Source of the DNA: an uncultured Erysipelotrichaceae bacterium
GTDB lineage: Bacteria > Bacillota_I > Bacilli_A > RFN20 > CAG-826
DNA: 64,000 bases
Assembly: GCA_902787955.1 (NCBI GenBank)
Contig: CADAIJ010000001.1
Span: 1-64,000, forward strand
Reading direction: 5' to 3'
Part shown: positions 62,480 through 64,000 of the stretch, piece after piece
Layout: the number at the start of each line of letters is the position of its first letter
Numbering within the stretch: position 1 is the stretch's first letter
Program-made: the position numbers and the translations under genes
The notes under the pieces: generated by a model
The model's input: the letters and a program-made list of their open reading frames with translations, nothing else
What the model was told of the DNA's origin: nothing
Databases searched by the model: none

Positions 62480-64000
62480 ATGAAAGATAAATTAATTTTA
62501 AATCTTATTCACCGTATTGAACTTTCACCTGAATACGCGGAAAAAATCACCGGTAAGAAGGTTGGTAGTCTTAACGATGAATCATTATCAATCTTTAAAT
62601 TCCAAGAGGATAGTGCGCATGCTTTTGGTTTAAAATGCACGATTCAAATTACCTATGCCTCTTTATTTAATAAAGAAGCGATTGAATGCGCTTTAGAATA
62701 TAAAGAAAAATATGGGGATGAAATCGGTTTAACTTTACTTGGTTTACCTTGCCCAGAATTTAAAGAAAAATATAAAACTGAAGACTTCTGCTTATGGATG
62801 TTCTCTAATGAAACTAAAAAAGAAATCATCGATGATGTCTTCACTAAATTCTATGAAGTATTTCACTTTTATCCAGAATCAACATCTTGTTATTTCTTAG
62901 ATGCATTCTCCATTAATTATATTAAAGAAAAATATCCATCCGTTAAGTGCGCTGTAGCTACCTGTTGGGAAGAAGGTCCTAAAGCGTATCATACCTGTAA
63001 TAACTCATGGTATACCTTTATGGATGGTGGTCCGTGGAACCCATGGATTCCTTCAAAAATTAACTCCCATATTCCAGCGTCTTCTAAAGAAGATGATTCA
63101 GGAATTGTCGCTATCCCACACTTAAGTAGAGATTTAATCGCTTGCTTTGATGGTAATGGGTCTAACTTTGGCACCCATCCTCAAAACGTCTTAAGAGGAA
63201 TGATCTACTATAAAGATGGAGATACTATTGAATACCCATACTTATATAACCTTATCGATCAATATCATCATCTAGGTAAATACAATAATGGTTTTGCTTA
63301 TAACATGATGTATGTTGGTCCAGGTTGGTTAAATAAAAAAGGAAGATGGGAATGTCCATATGAACTTTTAGCTAAATCCTATTTAGATGCGATGAAGTAT
63401 TATGGAACACTTAAACAAAAAGGACTTCTATTAGATTTAACAATGTCTGAATTCGCTGACTACTACAGGAACACTCATAAAGACTATTTAGATAGTGAAA
63501 ACGCCTTATGGAAAGATATCCTTTATGGTTCAAATAAAGAATACTTCTGGTATATCGATCCATTTATGCGAACTTGTTTAGATTTTAACCAAGGTGGAGC
63601 GATGATCGACTTAAGAAACTTCGCGGCCAAGATGGAACAAGAAATCGGTATTGGAACGAAAAATGTCTATGATGCCTCTTATCCATACTTAATCCAAGCT
63701 AATTATCGCGCGGGATACTTCACTCATTACGCCGGAGCAGGAACTGTTAAATCATGTAAAGTCACTTATAAAGATGAAACCACTGATTTATGTTTAACCC
63801 GCACCTTAGCGAAGTTTGAAAAGAAAGATAATGGAGACGTAGTTATTACTACAAACCCAGTTACCTTAGTCCTCGCGGACACTGAAATTGAGGTTCAATC
63901 AATCTTTACCTTTGTTAAAGGAAAAGGTGACTTAATCGTCGAAAGAAAACTTCTTAATGATGTTAAAGGAGTAATCTTTACGGAATATATTACCGCGGGA
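62480..64000 (+). CDS. Large unrecognised protein, 3' end beyond the window
   Basis: An open frame of 507 codons runs to the last base without a stop. There is no signal peptide. It is rich in aromatic residues, with YYFLDAF-like segments and GPWNPWIPSK, and looks like a TIM-barrel enzyme of the polysaccharide-deacetylase/glycosidase type, followed by a beta-rich region after about 420. A match to DUF3863-like proteins is only a guess. It sits 23 bp after the galactanase, so a role in galactan-oligosaccharide use is likely. No Shine-Dalgarno sequence is seen. Confidence 0.6.
   Translation, partial: MKDKLILNLIHRIELSPEYAEKITGKKVGSLNDESLSIFKFQEDSAHAFGLKCTIQITYASLFNKEAIECALEYKEKYGDEIGLTLLGLPCPEFKEKYKTEDFCLWMFSNETKKEIIDDVFTKFYEVFHFYPESTSCYFLDAFSINYIKEKYPSVKCAVATCWEEGPKAYHTCNNSWYTFMDGGPWNPWIPSKINSHIPASSKEDDSGIVAIPHLSRDLIACFDGNGSNFGTHPQNVLRGMIYYKDGDTIEYPYLYNLIDQYHHLGKYNNGFAYNMMYVGPGWLNKKGRWECPYELLAKSYLDAMKYYGTLKQKGLLLDLTMSEFADYYRNTHKDYLDSENALWKDILYGSNKEYFWYIDPFMRTCLDFNQGGAMIDLRNFAAKMEQEIGIGTKNVYDASYPYLIQANYRAGYFTHYAGAGTVKSCKVTYKDETTDLCLTRTLAKFEKKDNGDVVITTNPVTLVLADTEIEVQSIFTFVKGKGDLIVERKLLNDVKGVIFTEYITAG

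Overview
The window reads as a chromosomal segment of an AT-rich, Gram-positive-type bacterium of the Bacilli/Mollicutes-like branch of the Bacillota, perhaps an uncultured gut lineage; this placement is inferred. The evidence is the housekeeping set (rpsO-pnp, truB-ribF, holA, rpsT, fmt, ftsK, comEA-comEC, a type I pullulanase), lipoproteins with short lipoboxes, many secreted proteins with a single membrane span and no outer-membrane genes. TGA is used as a stop and TGG as Trp, so the standard bacterial code applies. Many starts have no Shine-Dalgarno sequence, and ftsK and the yggS-type gene sit so close to a TATAAT that their mRNAs may be leaderless.

Layout. 1-4.1 kb: a TetR gene broken by a 37-bp tandem duplication, a five-repeat lipoprotein, an XRE/zinc-ribbon regulator. 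4.1-9.8 kb: an initiator tRNA with unusual anticodon-arm bases, a DUF2804/GH13 pair, an acyltransferase carrying a zinc ribbon, tRNA-Phe and tRNA-Asp, rubrerythrin. 9.9-33.7 kb: a mostly forward housekeeping block: mscS, truB-ribF, rpsO, pnp, a GlpA/GlpB/DUF1667 oxidoreductase operon, an RNase J relative that has lost most metal ligands, ftsK-pulA-plsC, comEA-comEC, a secreted endonuclease, holA, an SPFH protein, rpsT. 33.8-47.1 kb: mostly reverse: an acyl-AMP ligase/carrier fusion with cysE, two lipoproteins, a five-gene zinc-ribbon/membrane/SPFH operon, nitroreductase, MgtC. 47.2-51 kb: a nuclease-helicase, a deacetylase-like gene, a YggS protein.

51.0-52.1 kb holds the most striking object: four tandem units of about 292 bp. 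Each encodes on the minus strand a 22-residue hydrophobic peptide ending in Lys-Asp, preceded by an overlapping leader ORF. On the plus strand each has a sigma-A-like promoter 23 bp ahead of a hairpin whose paired bases covary and which is followed by a T-run. This looks like a type I toxin-antitoxin array with a hok/mok-like coupled leader, but I do not recognise the family.

52.6-59.2 kb: a secreted asparagine-rich protein, then four genes for exported proteins (three with a C-terminal membrane span and an RRRK tail). All four have 200-220-nt leaders that can fold a hairpin whose loop pairs with an upstream TAGCC segment (pseudoknot). Two of the promoters carry a G-tract between -35 and -10, one of them ten uninterrupted Gs, suggesting phase variation. 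59.4-64.0 kb: an AraC regulator, a GH53 endo-galactanase lipoprotein and an unrecognised large gene that runs off the end, together a probable plant-galactan locus.

A 21-bp palindrome, TTTGGGA-N7-TCCCAAA, recurs at four places. In front of mscS and rpsO it sits at the same distance upstream of near-identical promoters, centred near -60, as expected for an activator site.
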